In this document: positions 44,079-52,896 of the stretch, piece by piece
Layout: the number at the start of each line of letters is the position of its first letter
Numbering within the stretch: the stretch's first letter is position 1
Source: Planctomonas sp. JC2975
GTDB lineage: Bacteria; Actinomycetota; Actinomycetes; Actinomycetales; Microbacteriaceae
DNA length: 64,000 nucleotides
NCBI RefSeq assembly: GCF_012985205.1
Contig: NZ_JABEKS010000001.1
Location: 248,001-312,000, forward strand
Reading direction: 5' to 3'
Notes under the pieces: model-generated
What the model was told of the DNA's origin: nothing
The model's input: only the letters and a program-made list of their open reading frames with translations
Databases searched by the model: none
Position numbers and translations under genes: made by a program

Positions 44079-45533
44079 CTACGAGTTGCTGGACAGCTTC
44101 TCGCGAAGAGCAGCGAGCGACGCGTCGTCGGCAAGAGTGCCGCCGGTGCTGGAGTCGCTGGAGTAGGTCGCACCGCTGCGGGCGGACTCGGCCTGCGTGG
44201 CCTCCTCCTCGATGCCCTTGGCCACCTGGCGCTTGTGCGCCTCCCAGCGAGTCTGAGCCTCGGCGTACTCCTGCTCCCACTTCTCGCGCTGAGTGTCGGA
44301 GCCTTCCTTCCACTCGCCCGTCTCGGGGTCGAAGCCCTCCGGGTACTTGTAGTTGCCCTGCTCGTCGTACTCCGTGAGCATGCCGTAGAGAGCCGGGTCG
44401 AACTCGGTGCCCTCGGGGTCGACGCCCTCGTTCGCCTGCTTCAGCGACAGCGAGATGCGGCGACGCTCGAGGTCGATGTCGATGACCTTGACGAAGACCT
44501 CGTCACCGACCGACACGACCTGCTCGGCGAGCTCGACGTGCTTGCCCGACAGCTCGGAGATGTGCACGAGACCCTCGATGCCGTCCGCGACGCGCACGAA
44601 CGCACCGAACGGAACGAGCTTCGTGACCTTGCCGGGCGCGAACTGGCCGATGGCGTGCGTACGGGCGAAGACCTGCCACGGGTCCTCCTGCGTCGCCTTG
44701 AGCGACAGGGAGACGCGCTCGCGGTCGAGCTCGACGGAGAGCACCTCGACGGTGACCTCCTGGCCGACCTCGACGACCTCGCTGGCGTGCTCGATGTGCT
44801 TCCACGACAGCTCGGAGACGTGCACGAGGCCGTCAACGCCGCCGAGGTCGACGAACGCGCCGAAGTTGACGATGGAGGAGACGACACCCTTGCGCACCTG
44901 GCCCGGGTGGAGGTTCGCAAGGAACGTCGAACGGCTCTCGGACTGCGTCTGCTCGAGCAGGGCGCGGCGGGAGAGGACGACGTTGTTGCGGTTCTTGTCG
45001 AGCTCGAGGATCTTCGCCTCGATCTCCTGGCCCAGGTACGGCGTGAGGTCGCGCACGCGGCGCAGCTCGATCAGGGATGCGGGCAGGAAGCCGCGCAGTC
45101 CGATGTCGACGATCAGACCGCCCTTGACGACCTCGATGACCGAACCGGTCACGACGCCATCGGCTTCCTTGATCTTCTCCACGTCGCCCCACGCACGCTC
45201 GTACTGCGCGCGCTTCTTGGACAGGATCAGGCGGCCTTCCTTGTCCTCCTTCTGGAGAACGAGGGCCTCGACGGTGTCGCCGACGCCGACGACCTCGCTG
45301 GGGTCGACGTCGTGCTTGATCGAAAGTTCGCGGGAGGGGATCACACCCTCGGTCTTGTATCCGACGTCGAGGAGAACCTCGTCGCGGTCGATCTTCACCA
45401 CGGTGCCTTCGATAAGGTCACCGTCGTTGAAGAACTTCAGAGTCTTCTCGACCGCGGCAAGAAAGTCCTCGGCCGAGCCGATGTCGTTGATCGCGACCTG
45501 CTTGGCCTTCTTGTCGGTCGTTGCGGTTGTCAT
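44079..45533 (-). CDS. rpsA: 30S ribosomal protein S1
   Basis: The 484-residue RNA-binding protein helps load mRNA on the 30S subunit. Four S1 domains are visible, starting near FFNDGDLIEGTVVKI (35), GVVTGSVIEVVKGG (125), GQVRKGVVSSIVNFGAFV (210) and QFAPGKVTKLVPFGAFV (297). An acidic, low-complexity tail follows, as in actinobacterial S1. The ATG follows ctggag. It has its own promoter candidate and terminator. Confidence 0.97.
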   Translation of the reverse strand: MTTATTDKKAKQVAINDIGSAEDFLAAVEKTLKFFNDGDLIEGTVVKIDRDEVLLDVGYKTEGVIPSRELSIKHDVDPSEVVGVGDTVEALVLQKEDKEGRLILSKKRAQYERAWGDVEKIKEADGVVTGSVIEVVKGGLIVDIGLRGFLPASLIELRRVRDLTPYLGQEIEAKILELDKNRNNVVLSRRALLEQTQSESRSTFLANLHPGQVRKGVVSSIVNFGAFVDLGGVDGLVHVSELSWKHIEHASEVVEVGQEVTVEVLSVELDRERVSLSLKATQEDPWQVFARTHAIGQFAPGKVTKLVPFGAFVRVADGIEGLVHISELSGKHVELAEQVVSVGDEVFVKVIDIDLERRRISLSLKQANEGVDPEGTEFDPALYGMLTEYDEQGNYKYPEGFDPETGEWKEGSDTQREKWEQEYAEAQTRWEAHKRQVAKGIEEEATQAESARSGATYSSDSSTGGTLADDASLAALREKLSSNS

Positions 45534-45636
45534 TGAGTGGGTACTCCAGTGTGGACATGAATCAGGCCCGGAAAATAATGCTTCAGTTGGAATTTTGCCG
45601 GGCAGGCGAATAGGACCGTCACAAAAGTGACTCTCC

Positions 45637-45666
45637 AGACTACCGTTCTCCGGCAGCCTTTCGCAA
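45637..45666 (-). promoter_or_regulatory. Putative rpsA promoter
   Basis: On the minus strand TTGCGA (45666-45661) and TAGTCT (45642-45637) are 18 bp apart. A small hairpin, GTCAC TTTT GTGAC (45631-45618), lies just downstream of the expected start point. The leader to the rpsA ATG would be about 95 nt. Confidence 0.5.
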
Positions 45667-45712
45667 CAACGCTCCCCCGGGCTCCGCTATTCCACCCCTT
45701 GCCGGTGCCGAG

Positions 45713-46606
45713 TCAGTCCAACCCCGGCCGTAGGGACGCCACGGGCTGGGGGTCCGGCCGGCGCGGCGGATACACCCATGTGACCAGCACGACGGAGATG
45801 ATCATCAGGAGGAACCACGACACCAGCTTCGCCGCCGAGACCGGATGCCATCCGTCGACCTGGTCCGGATACGTCCACGCGTGCGAGTAGGTCGCGATGT
45901 TCTCGGCGAGCCAGATGAAGAAGGCGACGAGCGCGAACGCGACGACCAGCGGCATCCTGAACCGACGACGGAAGACGTGGAACTGCATCATCGACGCGCC
46001 GAACACGGCGAGCACGGCGGCCAGCAGCACCCAGCGCAGGTCGACCATGAAGTGCTGGGTGAAGAAGTTGGCGTAGATGGCGGCAGCCACGATGGCGGTC
46101 AGCCAGCGTGGCGGGTAGCGCGTGAAGCGCAGATCGAAGAGCCGGTACACCCGCACCAGGTACGAGCCCACCGCGCCGTACATGAAGCCGGTGAAGAGCG
46201 GCACGCCCATGATGTGCAGCACGCCGCCCGGATCGTAGCTCCAGGAGCCGACGTCGGTCTTGAACAGTTCCATTCCGGTTCCGACGATGTGGAACACGAC
46301 GATCACGCGCAACTCGCTCCGCGTTTCGAGGCCGCCCCACACCATGGCGATCTGGATGAGGACGGCGGCGATCGTCAGCGCGTCGTTGCGCGCAAGGACG
46401 GCGTCCGGCGGGTACCAGAGCCGGGCGGCGAGGATGACCGCCAGCAGTGCGGCACCGAACACGCACGCCCACGCCTGCTTGGCGCCGAACACGAGGAATT
46501 CGACGAGTCCGGCCCACGCCCTGCTCGTCGGGCCGCGGTCGAGCAGTCGGTTGGCTGCGTCGTCGAGGTGCCGCTCCAGTGCGGTGAGGTCGGGACGGCG
46601 CGCCAT
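45713..46606 (-). CDS. DUF817 family membrane protein
   Basis: The 297-residue protein has about eight membrane segments. LVEFLVFGAKQAWACVFG, VFHIVGTGMELFKTDVGSW and WLAENIATYSHAWTYP are hallmark DUF817 stretches. The function of the family is unknown. It sits alone between rpsA and the DUF885 gene. TACCAT on the minus strand lies just before the ATG, so the message may be nearly leaderless. Confidence 0.85.
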   Translation of the reverse strand: MARRPDLTALERHLDDAANRLLDRGPTSRAWAGLVEFLVFGAKQAWACVFGAALLAVILAARLWYPPDAVLARNDALTIAAVLIQIAMVWGGLETRSELRVIVVFHIVGTGMELFKTDVGSWSYDPGGVLHIMGVPLFTGFMYGAVGSYLVRVYRLFDLRFTRYPPRWLTAIVAAAIYANFFTQHFMVDLRWVLLAAVLAVFGASMMQFHVFRRRFRMPLVVAFALVAFFIWLAENIATYSHAWTYPDQVDGWHPVSAAKLVSWFLLMIISVVLVTWVYPPRRPDPQPVASLRPGLD

Positions 46607-46623
46607 GCTCCGATGGTAGAAGG

Positions 46624-46659
46624 CTGCCGCACGTCACCCCGGCGGGCGACGTGCGGCAG
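46624..46659 (-). terminator. Hairpin after the DUF885 gene
   Basis: Arms ctgccgcacgtc (46624-46635) and gacgtgcggcag (46648-46659) pair perfectly over 12 bp around a 12-base loop, 38 bp past the DUF885 stop. Only a few T residues follow. Confidence 0.6.
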
Positions 46660-46697
46660 TGAGAAGCGCTGAAGCTGCGGTCAGCCGACCGTGCCCA

Positions 46698-48374
46698 TCA
46701 GCCCAGCAGGGCCGTCTTCAACGTGTCGAGGCCGACGCCGCCGATGTCGAGAGCCTTCTTGTGGAACGCCTTGATGTCGAATGCGTCGCCTTCACGGCGC
46801 TTGGACTCGTCGCGGAGCTGCTCCCAGATGCGCTGCCCGATCTTGTACGACGGCGCCTGGCCCGGCCAGCCGAGGTAGCGGTTCACCTCGAAGCGCACGA
46901 ACCCCTCGTTCATGTTCACGTTCTGGCCGAGGAACTCGAAGGCGTAGTCGCCGGTCCAGACACCCTGGCCGTCCGGGCGCTGCTTGCCGAGGTGAACGCC
47001 GAGGTCGAGGACGACCCGGGCGGCGCGCATCCGCTGGCCGTCGAGCATGCCGAGGCGGTCGGCCGGGTCGTCGAGGTAGCCGAGCTGCTCCATGAGACGC
47101 TCAGCGTAGAGCGCCCAGCCCTCGCCGTGTCCCGACACGAACTGGTTGCGTCGCCACGTGTTGAGTTGCGCTGAGTTGTAGATCGCGATGCCGCACTGAA
47201 GGTGGTGCCCTGGAACACCCTCGTGGAACACCGTGGTGAGCTCGCGCCAGGTGTCGAACTCGGTCACGCCTTCCGGCACGCTCCACCACATGCGTCCTGA
47301 GCGCGAGAAGTCGTCGGTCGGCGGCGTGTAGTAGATGCCGCCCTCCTGGGTCGGCGCGATCATGCACTCGATCCGGCGCAACGGCTCGGGAATGTCGAAC
47401 TGGGACCCGTTGAGCTCGGCGACGGCACGGTCGGCCGTCTCCTGCATCCACCGTTGGAGGGCGTCGGTGCCGTTCAGCTTGCGCGACGCATCGCCGTCGA
47501 GGAAGGCGATGGCTTCCGCGACGGATGCGCCGGGCTTGATCTCCCTGGCGATCGCCTCCTGCTCGTCCACCATGCGGCGCAGCTCCTCGACGCCCCACTC
47601 GTAGGTCTCGTCGAGATCGACGGCAGCGCCCAGGAATCCACGGGATGCGATGGAGTAGATGTCGCGGCCGACGGCGTCGTCCTCTGGCGCGTGCACCGCG
47701 AGCTCGTCCTCGAGGAACACCGCCAGCTCGCCGTACGCCGCTGCGGCTTCCGTCGCGCCCTTCCGCAGATCGATCTTCAGCGACTCCGGAAGATCGGCGC
47801 TCTCGCCCTTGGCGTTCTCGGCCAGGGCGAAGAAGAATCCGCTCGGTGCCACCTGCTTGTTCGCCTGGGCGACTCCCTCGCGCACCTGCCTGATGGCCGG
47901 AACGTTGCCGGCGTGGATGCCGCTGCGCAGCGTCGCGATGTAGCCGCGCATCGCATCCGGAATGTTGTGCAGGCGGGTGGCGATGGCCTCCCAGTCCTCG
48001 ACTGATGCGGTCGGCGCGACATCGAAGACGTCGCGCAGCCCCTGCACGGGAGAAGCGATCACGTTGAGGTCACGCTGCTCGAAGCCCGCCTCGTGCTTCT
48101 CCGCCTCCAGACGCAGTTCACGGGTCAGGTCGAGCTTGGTCACGCGGTCGACGTCGTCGACGGGTTCCGCCGCCTCGATGCGGCGGAGCGCGGCTGCCGC
48201 CGCTTCGGCGGCGCGGGCGGCACCGTCGGGTGAATAGTCTGCGTACTCGCCCTCGCGCCCCGGACGCCCCAGATAGACGTGCATCTCGGGGAAGAGTTCG
48301 AGCTGGGTGTCCACCCATTCCTCAGCGATCGTGTCGATGGGGGTGGGAGTCCGTTCCTGTTCCTGATCGGTCAT
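46698..48374 (-). CDS. DUF885 family protein, putative zinc peptidase
   Basis: The 558-residue protein has the zinc-peptidase-like motif TVFHEGVPGHHLQ near residue 385 and GHGEGWALYAERLMEQLGY about 30 residues later, which supplies the third ligand and active-site surroundings. Family members are cytoplasmic or lipoprotein peptidases; no signal peptide is present here. The ATG at 48374 (MTDQEQERTPTPIDTIAEEW) is preferred; the upstream open frame is made of translated repeat units and is not protein. Confidence 0.87.
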   Translation of the reverse strand: MTDQEQERTPTPIDTIAEEWVDTQLELFPEMHVYLGRPGREGEYADYSPDGAARAAEAAAAALRRIEAAEPVDDVDRVTKLDLTRELRLEAEKHEAGFEQRDLNVIASPVQGLRDVFDVAPTASVEDWEAIATRLHNIPDAMRGYIATLRSGIHAGNVPAIRQVREGVAQANKQVAPSGFFFALAENAKGESADLPESLKIDLRKGATEAAAAYGELAVFLEDELAVHAPEDDAVGRDIYSIASRGFLGAAVDLDETYEWGVEELRRMVDEQEAIAREIKPGASVAEAIAFLDGDASRKLNGTDALQRWMQETADRAVAELNGSQFDIPEPLRRIECMIAPTQEGGIYYTPPTDDFSRSGRMWWSVPEGVTEFDTWRELTTVFHEGVPGHHLQCGIAIYNSAQLNTWRRNQFVSGHGEGWALYAERLMEQLGYLDDPADRLGMLDGQRMRAARVVLDLGVHLGKQRPDGQGVWTGDYAFEFLGQNVNMNEGFVRFEVNRYLGWPGQAPSYKIGQRIWEQLRDESKRREGDAFDIKAFHKKALDIGGVGLDTLKTALLG

Positions 48375-48388
48375 GCTGGCCAGCTTAT

Positions 48389-48546
48389 GGGCGATTGAGG
48401 TGAGCGCCGCGGGAACTCGTTCACGCGGCCGAGCCGATTGAGTCCGTGAGTGGCGCAGCCGCGATATGGGCGATTGAGGTGAGCGCCGCGGGAACTCGTT
48501 CACGCGGCCGAGCCGATTGAGTCCGTGAGTGGCGCAGCAGCGACAT
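48389..48546 (+). repeat. Two 79-bp tandem repeats (family locus B)
   Basis: Units start at 48389 and 48468, exactly 79 bp apart, and differ only near the end of the second (gcagcagcgacat for gcagccgcgatat). The conserved blocks are those of locus A: ggcgattgaggtgag, cgagccgattgag, agccgcgata. The hairpin arms, however, are gccgcgggaac and gttcacgcggc (one mismatch) around a tc loop. The repeat lies between polA and the DUF885 gene, and a decayed third copy (gggcgatcgag) follows at 48547. Confidence 0.95.
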
Positions 48547-48578
48547 GGGCGATCGAGTGGCGCGGGGGCACCGGCCGG

Positions 48579-51245
48579 TCAGTGTGCTGCTGCGTCCCAG
48601 TTCGGACCGCCGCCGACCTGCACCGTGAGCGGCACCCGCAGATCAGCGGCCCCTGACATCCGCTTGGTGACGATGGCGGAGAGGGAGTCCCACTCCCCCT
48701 CCTTCACCTCGAAGATCAGCTCGTCGTGCACCTGCAGCAGGAGACGAGACTGGAGGCTCGCCTCGCGCATGTCAGAGTCGATGCCGATCATGGCGATCTT
48801 CATGATGTCGGCCGCTGAGCCCTGGATCGGTGCGTTGAGCGCTGCCCGTTCCGCGTTGTCGCGCAGCACCCGGTTGGTGCTCAGGAGATCGGGGAATGGA
48901 CGACGCCGACCGTAGATCGTCTCGGTGAAACCGTCGACGCGGGCCTTCTCGACCACGTCGCGCAGGTAGTCGCGCACGGCCCCGAATCGGGCGAAGTAGT
49001 CGGTCATCAACTGACGGGCCTCGGCCGTCTCGATGCGCAGCTGCTTGGAGAGCCCGAACGCGCTCAAGCCGTAGGCGAGACCGTACGACATGGCCTTCAC
49101 CTTGGTGCGCATGATGGGCGTCACGTCTTCGGGAGCCACGCCGAAGATGCGCGCGCCGACGAAGCGGTGAAGGTCTTCCCCTGCGTTGAACGCCTCGATG
49201 AGACCGGCGTCCTCGGAGAGGTGCGCCATGATGCGCATCTCGATCTGGGAGTAGTCGGCGGTGAGCAGCGTGTCGAACTCGGCTCCGCTGATGAACGCCG
49301 AGCGGATCTGCTTGCCAACCTCTGTGCGCACCGGGATGTTCTGCAGGTTGGGGTCGTTCGACGAGATGCGTCCCGTCGAGGCGCCGGTCTGGTCGTACGT
49401 CGTGTGGATGCGGCCGTCGGATCCGACCGACTTCTCCAGCGTCTCGATGATCTGCTTGAGCTTCGTGGCGTCCCTGTGCTGCAACAGGAGGTCGAGGAAC
49501 GGATGCGGGCTCTTCTCCTGCAGGTCGGCCAGCGAGTTGGCATCCGTCGAGTACCCGGTCTTGGTGGAGCGGGTCTTGGGCATTCCGAGCTCGTCGAAGA
49601 GCACCTGCTGCAGCTGCTTCGGGGATCCGAGGTTCACCTCGTGGCCGATCTCCGTATAGGCGGCCTGTGCGAGGCCGTCCGCGCGCACCGTGAGCTCTTC
49701 GCGCTGCGTGCGCAGGATGTCGGAGTCGATGGCGACGCCGTTCAGCTCCATGCGCGCGAGCACGCCGGAGACGGGTTGCTCGATGGTCTCCAGCACCCTG
49801 CGCGTGCCCTCTTCGAGGCCGGCCGAGACGGCTTCGGCGAGCCTGTGCACGTACCAGGCTTCGGTCGCCGCGCCGATCGGTTCCACCTCGGGCACCAGCT
49901 GTGCAGGGTCCGACTGCGGCAGCTGCTCGCCGAGCACCTCGTACACCTGATCGGCGAGACCGCTCGGCGTTCGGTTCGGGTTGCCCAGCCAGAAGGCCAC
50001 CCGTGCGTCGAATGCGAGTCCGTCGACGACTATGCCGGCTGACCCGAGTGCTTTGAGCTGGTTCTTGGCGTCGTAGAACTGCTTCGGCGACGGCGAGGCC
50101 AGCCAGTCGACGAGCGTGTCATCCCAGAGACCGTCTTCATCGGGGCGCAGCTGCACCGACGCGTCAGCTGTGGACAGCCCGACGGCGGCGACGCGTGCGC
50201 CCGCGTAGTCGAGCTGCACCGCGATCGGACGCGAGCCATCAGCGGATGCCGCGGCGAGCCATCCGCTCAGCTCCTCGCCCTCCAGCTCCTGAACCTCGGG
50301 CGCCGAGACGGCATTCGCGTGCGAACCGGTGACGGCGCCGCTGTCCGAGCCGTCGCCATCGATCAGCTTGAACACGCGCTCCAGCAGCGTGCGGAACTCG
50401 AGCCTGGCGAACAGGTCGCGGACCGCCTGCTCGTTCATCGGCCGGCGCGCCAGGTCGGAAGGGCCGAACGGCAGCTCCACGTCGCGCACCAGCTGGTTCA
50501 GCCGGCGGTTGCGCAGCGCCTTCTCCTTCTGGTCGCGCAGGTTCTGCCCGACGACGCCCTTGATCTCATCGGCGTGCTCGATGAGATTCTGCACGTCGCC
50601 GTACTGCAGCACCCACTTGACGGCGGTCTTCTCCCCGACCTTGTCGATGCCGGGAAGGTTGTCGCTGGTCTCGCCGACGAGCGCAGCGATCTCCGGATAC
50701 TTCTCCGGCGGAACGCCGTACCGTTCGAGCACCGTTGCAGTGTCGTAGCGCTTGAGCTCCGAGACGCCCCGCACGTTCGGGTAGAGCAGGGTGACGTCGT
50801 CGTTCACGAGCTGGATCGTGTCCCTGTCGCCTGAGACCACGAGCACCCGGTACCCCTGGTCGGCTCCCTCGGCCGCAAGAGTGGCCAGGATGTCGTCCGC
50901 CTCGAATCCCGCCTTCTCGATGACGGGGATGTTCATCGCGTTCAGCGCGTCCTGCAGCAGCGGGACCTGGCCGGAGAACTCGGGCGGCGTCGCCCCGCGG
51001 GTGCCCTTGTAGTCCGCGTACTCGTCGGTGCGGAACGAGTGGCGCGACACGTCGAACGCCACGGCGAGGTGGCTCGGACGCTCGTTCTGCAGAAGCAGGA
51101 GAAGCATCGAGAGGAATCCGTGGATCGCGTTCGTGTGCTGTCCGTCGCGCGTGGTGAAACTGTCGACCGGAAGCGCGTAGAACGCACGGAAAGCCAGCGA
51201 ATGGCCGTCGACGATGAGGAGGGTAGGCTTTTCCGAGTCGGACAC
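48579..51245 (-). CDS. polA: DNA polymerase I
   Basis: The 888-residue protein has a 5'-3' exonuclease domain (LLIVDGHSLAFRAFYAL, YKGTRGATPPEF, LVGETSDNLPGIDKVGEKTA), a middle 3'-5' exonuclease-like domain without recognisable catalytic acids, and a polymerase domain with motif A (TADYSQIEMRIMAHLS), motif B (MRTKVKAMSYGLAYG) and motif C (QVHDELIFEV). Motif B has tyrosine where E. coli has Phe762. The GTG at 51245 follows ggcagg. It fills gaps in Okazaki processing and after UvrABC excision. Confidence 0.97.
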   Translation of the reverse strand: MSDSEKPTLLIVDGHSLAFRAFYALPVDSFTTRDGQHTNAIHGFLSMLLLLLQNERPSHLAVAFDVSRHSFRTDEYADYKGTRGATPPEFSGQVPLLQDALNAMNIPVIEKAGFEADDILATLAAEGADQGYRVLVVSGDRDTIQLVNDDVTLLYPNVRGVSELKRYDTATVLERYGVPPEKYPEIAALVGETSDNLPGIDKVGEKTAVKWVLQYGDVQNLIEHADEIKGVVGQNLRDQKEKALRNRRLNQLVRDVELPFGPSDLARRPMNEQAVRDLFARLEFRTLLERVFKLIDGDGSDSGAVTGSHANAVSAPEVQELEGEELSGWLAAASADGSRPIAVQLDYAGARVAAVGLSTADASVQLRPDEDGLWDDTLVDWLASPSPKQFYDAKNQLKALGSAGIVVDGLAFDARVAFWLGNPNRTPSGLADQVYEVLGEQLPQSDPAQLVPEVEPIGAATEAWYVHRLAEAVSAGLEEGTRRVLETIEQPVSGVLARMELNGVAIDSDILRTQREELTVRADGLAQAAYTEIGHEVNLGSPKQLQQVLFDELGMPKTRSTKTGYSTDANSLADLQEKSPHPFLDLLLQHRDATKLKQIIETLEKSVGSDGRIHTTYDQTGASTGRISSNDPNLQNIPVRTEVGKQIRSAFISGAEFDTLLTADYSQIEMRIMAHLSEDAGLIEAFNAGEDLHRFVGARIFGVAPEDVTPIMRTKVKAMSYGLAYGLSAFGLSKQLRIETAEARQLMTDYFARFGAVRDYLRDVVEKARVDGFTETIYGRRRPFPDLLSTNRVLRDNAERAALNAPIQGSAADIMKIAMIGIDSDMREASLQSRLLLQVHDELIFEVKEGEWDSLSAIVTKRMSGAADLRVPLTVQVGGGPNWDAAAH

Positions 51246-51271
51246 GCCTGCCAGCCTACAAGCGGCCTCGG

Positions 51272-51431
51272 ACACTCGATTGTGGTCCAGACGCAGACGC
51301 TTGCATCTGTGGCTGGACCGATTGAGAGCGTCGAGCGGCGTGGCCGCGATCACACTCGATTGACGCTCGGACGGGGACGCTCGCGTCCATGGCCGGGGTC
51401 GATTCAGGAGCGGCTCGGCGTGGCCGCGAAC
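51272..51431 (+). repeat. Two 80-bp tandem repeats (family locus C, diverged)
   Basis: Units start at 51272 and 51352, 80 bp apart. Unit 1 keeps ccgattgag and ggccgcgatc from the family, with a 14-pair imperfect hairpin: ggtccag pairs with ctggacc and cgcaga with tctgtg around an eight-base loop. Unit 2 is more decayed but keeps cgattg, cggcgtggccgcga and a short hairpin (ggacg, ctcg loop, cgtcc). It occupies the divergent polA/thioesterase intergenic region. Confidence 0.85.
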
Positions 51432-51480
51432 ACACTCTTCGGCAAGGCCGGAACCGGCCTCCGAGCACGACAGGAGAGCC

Positions 51481-51912
51481 ATGTCCGACAGCCATGGAGC
51501 GGATGCCGCACCCGACGCGCTCGAGTACGTCCGACGTCGCGGCATGGGAGCCCTCGCCGCGAAGATGGGCATCGAGATGATCGAGTTCTCGGTCGATCGG
51601 GCCGTCGCCACGATGCCCGTCGAGGGCAATACGCAGCCCGCGGACCTGCTCCACGGCGGAGCCTATGTCGTGCTCGGGGAGACCCTCGGATCCATGTCGG
51701 CCAACCTGTGGGCAGGCCAAGGCCGGCTGGCGGTCGGCATCGAGATCAACGCCACCCACACGCGGTCGGCGACGAGCGGCTTCGTCACGGGCGTCTGCAC
51801 GCCCGTTCATCTGGGCCGCACGCTCACCACCCACGAGATCGCCGTCACCGACGACAAGGGCCGTCGCTGCTCGACGATCCGCATCACGAACCTGATCAAG
51901 GATCTGACGTAG
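51481..51912 (+). CDS. Hotdog-fold thioesterase (PaaI-like)
   Basis: The 143-residue protein has the 4HBT/PaaI pattern: QPADLLHGGAYVVLGETLGS, with a conserved histidine-glycine-glycine and catalytic-helix glutamate, then VGIEINATHTRSATSG. It probably hydrolyses an acyl-CoA; in actinobacteria such genes near polA are often annotated as menaquinone or general thioesterases. An aggagag site precedes the ATG. It is separate from the paaI gene of the paa cluster. Confidence 0.88.
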   Translation: MSDSHGADAAPDALEYVRRRGMGALAAKMGIEMIEFSVDRAVATMPVEGNTQPADLLHGGAYVVLGETLGSMSANLWAGQGRLAVGIEINATHTRSATSGFVTGVCTPVHLGRTLTTHEIAVTDDKGRRCSTIRITNLIKDLT

Positions 51913-51987
51913 TCGGCTCTGGGGTGCTCGGGTGCGACGCACCCGGGTCGACCGGAGGCGTGGGACGTGCGGCGTCGCCGCCCGTCC

Positions 51988-52590
51988 CTACTTCTTCGGC
52001 GCCAGCTGGTCGATGATCGCCTTGGCGACGTCGTGCATTGTCAGGCGACGGTCCATGGACGCCTTCTGGATCCAGCGGAACGCCTCGGGCTCCGAGAGGC
52101 CCATCTTCTCATTCAGCAGACCCTTGGCGCGGTCCACCAGCTTGCGGGTCTCGAACCGCTCGTTGAGGTCGGCGACCTCGGCTTCCAGCGCGATGATCTG
52201 CGCGTAGCGCGCGAGTGCGATCTCGATCGCGGGCAGCAGGTCGTTCGGGGTGAAGGGCTTGACGACGTAGGCCAACGCGCCGGCCTCGGTAGCCCGCTCG
52301 ACGAGTTCCTTCTGGCTGAAGGCGGTCAGGAGCACGACCGGTGCGATGTGGTCCTTGGAGAGACGCTCTGCCGCGGAGATTCCGTCGAGCTGCGGCATCT
52401 TCACGTCCATGATGACGAGGTCGGGACGGAGCTCCGTTGCGAGTGCGACGGCCGTCTCGCCGTCGCCTGCTTCGCCGACCACCTCGAACCCGTTGTCACG
52501 CAGGATCTCGACGATGTCGAGACGGATCAGCGATTCGTCTTCCGCAACGACGACTCGTCGCGGTGCAGCGGTGTTCTCAGTGTCTGTCAC
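51988..52590 (-). CDS. pdtaR: ANTAR-domain response regulator (PdtaR-like)
   Basis: The 200-residue regulator has an N-terminal receiver domain (VVVAEDESLIRLDIVEIL with paired acids, phospho-acceptor aspartate in DLVIMDVKMP, lysine in YVVKPF) and a C-terminal ANTAR RNA-binding domain (RKLVDRAKGLLNEKMGLSEPEAF). ANTAR proteins act by binding paired hairpins and preventing termination. In mycobacteria PdtaR pairs with the kinase PdtaS; no kinase gene is next to it here. The GTG at 52590 gives the family start. Confidence 0.9.
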   Translation of the reverse strand: MTDTENTAAPRRVVVAEDESLIRLDIVEILRDNGFEVVGEAGDGETAVALATELRPDLVIMDVKMPQLDGISAAERLSKDHIAPVVLLTAFSQKELVERATEAGALAYVVKPFTPNDLLPAIEIALARYAQIIALEAEVADLNERFETRKLVDRAKGLLNEKMGLSEPEAFRWIQKASMDRRLTMHDVAKAIIDQLAPKK

Positions 52591-52783
52591 GAACGACAAG
52601 CCTACGACATGAGCGACCCGAGGTCTGGGTGGGGCAAGCGTGCCCGGGCCTCCCGAACCGCGTGCGCGTTCGCGGCGACGCCGCGGCAGGGGCGATCGAG
52701 GTTCGCGGATAGTGTGCCGTGACATGGCGGAGCGCTCTTGAGCACTGCCTGGCCGCGATAGGGTGGAGCGCGGCGTGCGGCAG

Positions 52784-52866
52784 GCCGGTGTGGCGGAATG
52801 GCAGACGCGGAGCACTCAAAATGCTTTGTCCGAAAGGGCGTGTGGGTTCGAGTCCCACCACCGGCA
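52784..52866 (+). tRNA. tRNA-Leu (anticodon CAA)
   Basis: A complete class II cloverleaf: acceptor arms GCCGGTG (52784-52790) and CACCGGC (52859-52865) with discriminator A, D-arm with GGCAGACGC, anticodon loop CTCAAAA with CAA at 52817-52819, a long variable arm (TGTCCGAAAGGGCG) and T-arm GTGGGTTCGAGTCCCAC. CCA is not encoded. CAA reads leucine TTG codons. Confidence 0.97.
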
Positions 52867-52896
52867 CGGACTATGGCTTCGCACGTCGCAACTGAT

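Noticed and set aside
46698-48503. 601-codon form of the DUF885 protein
   Set aside because: The extra 43 residues are translated repeat units of locus B; the ATG at 48374 fits the family.
51246-51480. Miniature transposon between polA and the thioesterase gene
   Set aside because: No terminal inverted repeats with target duplication are visible; the content is explained by repeat locus C.
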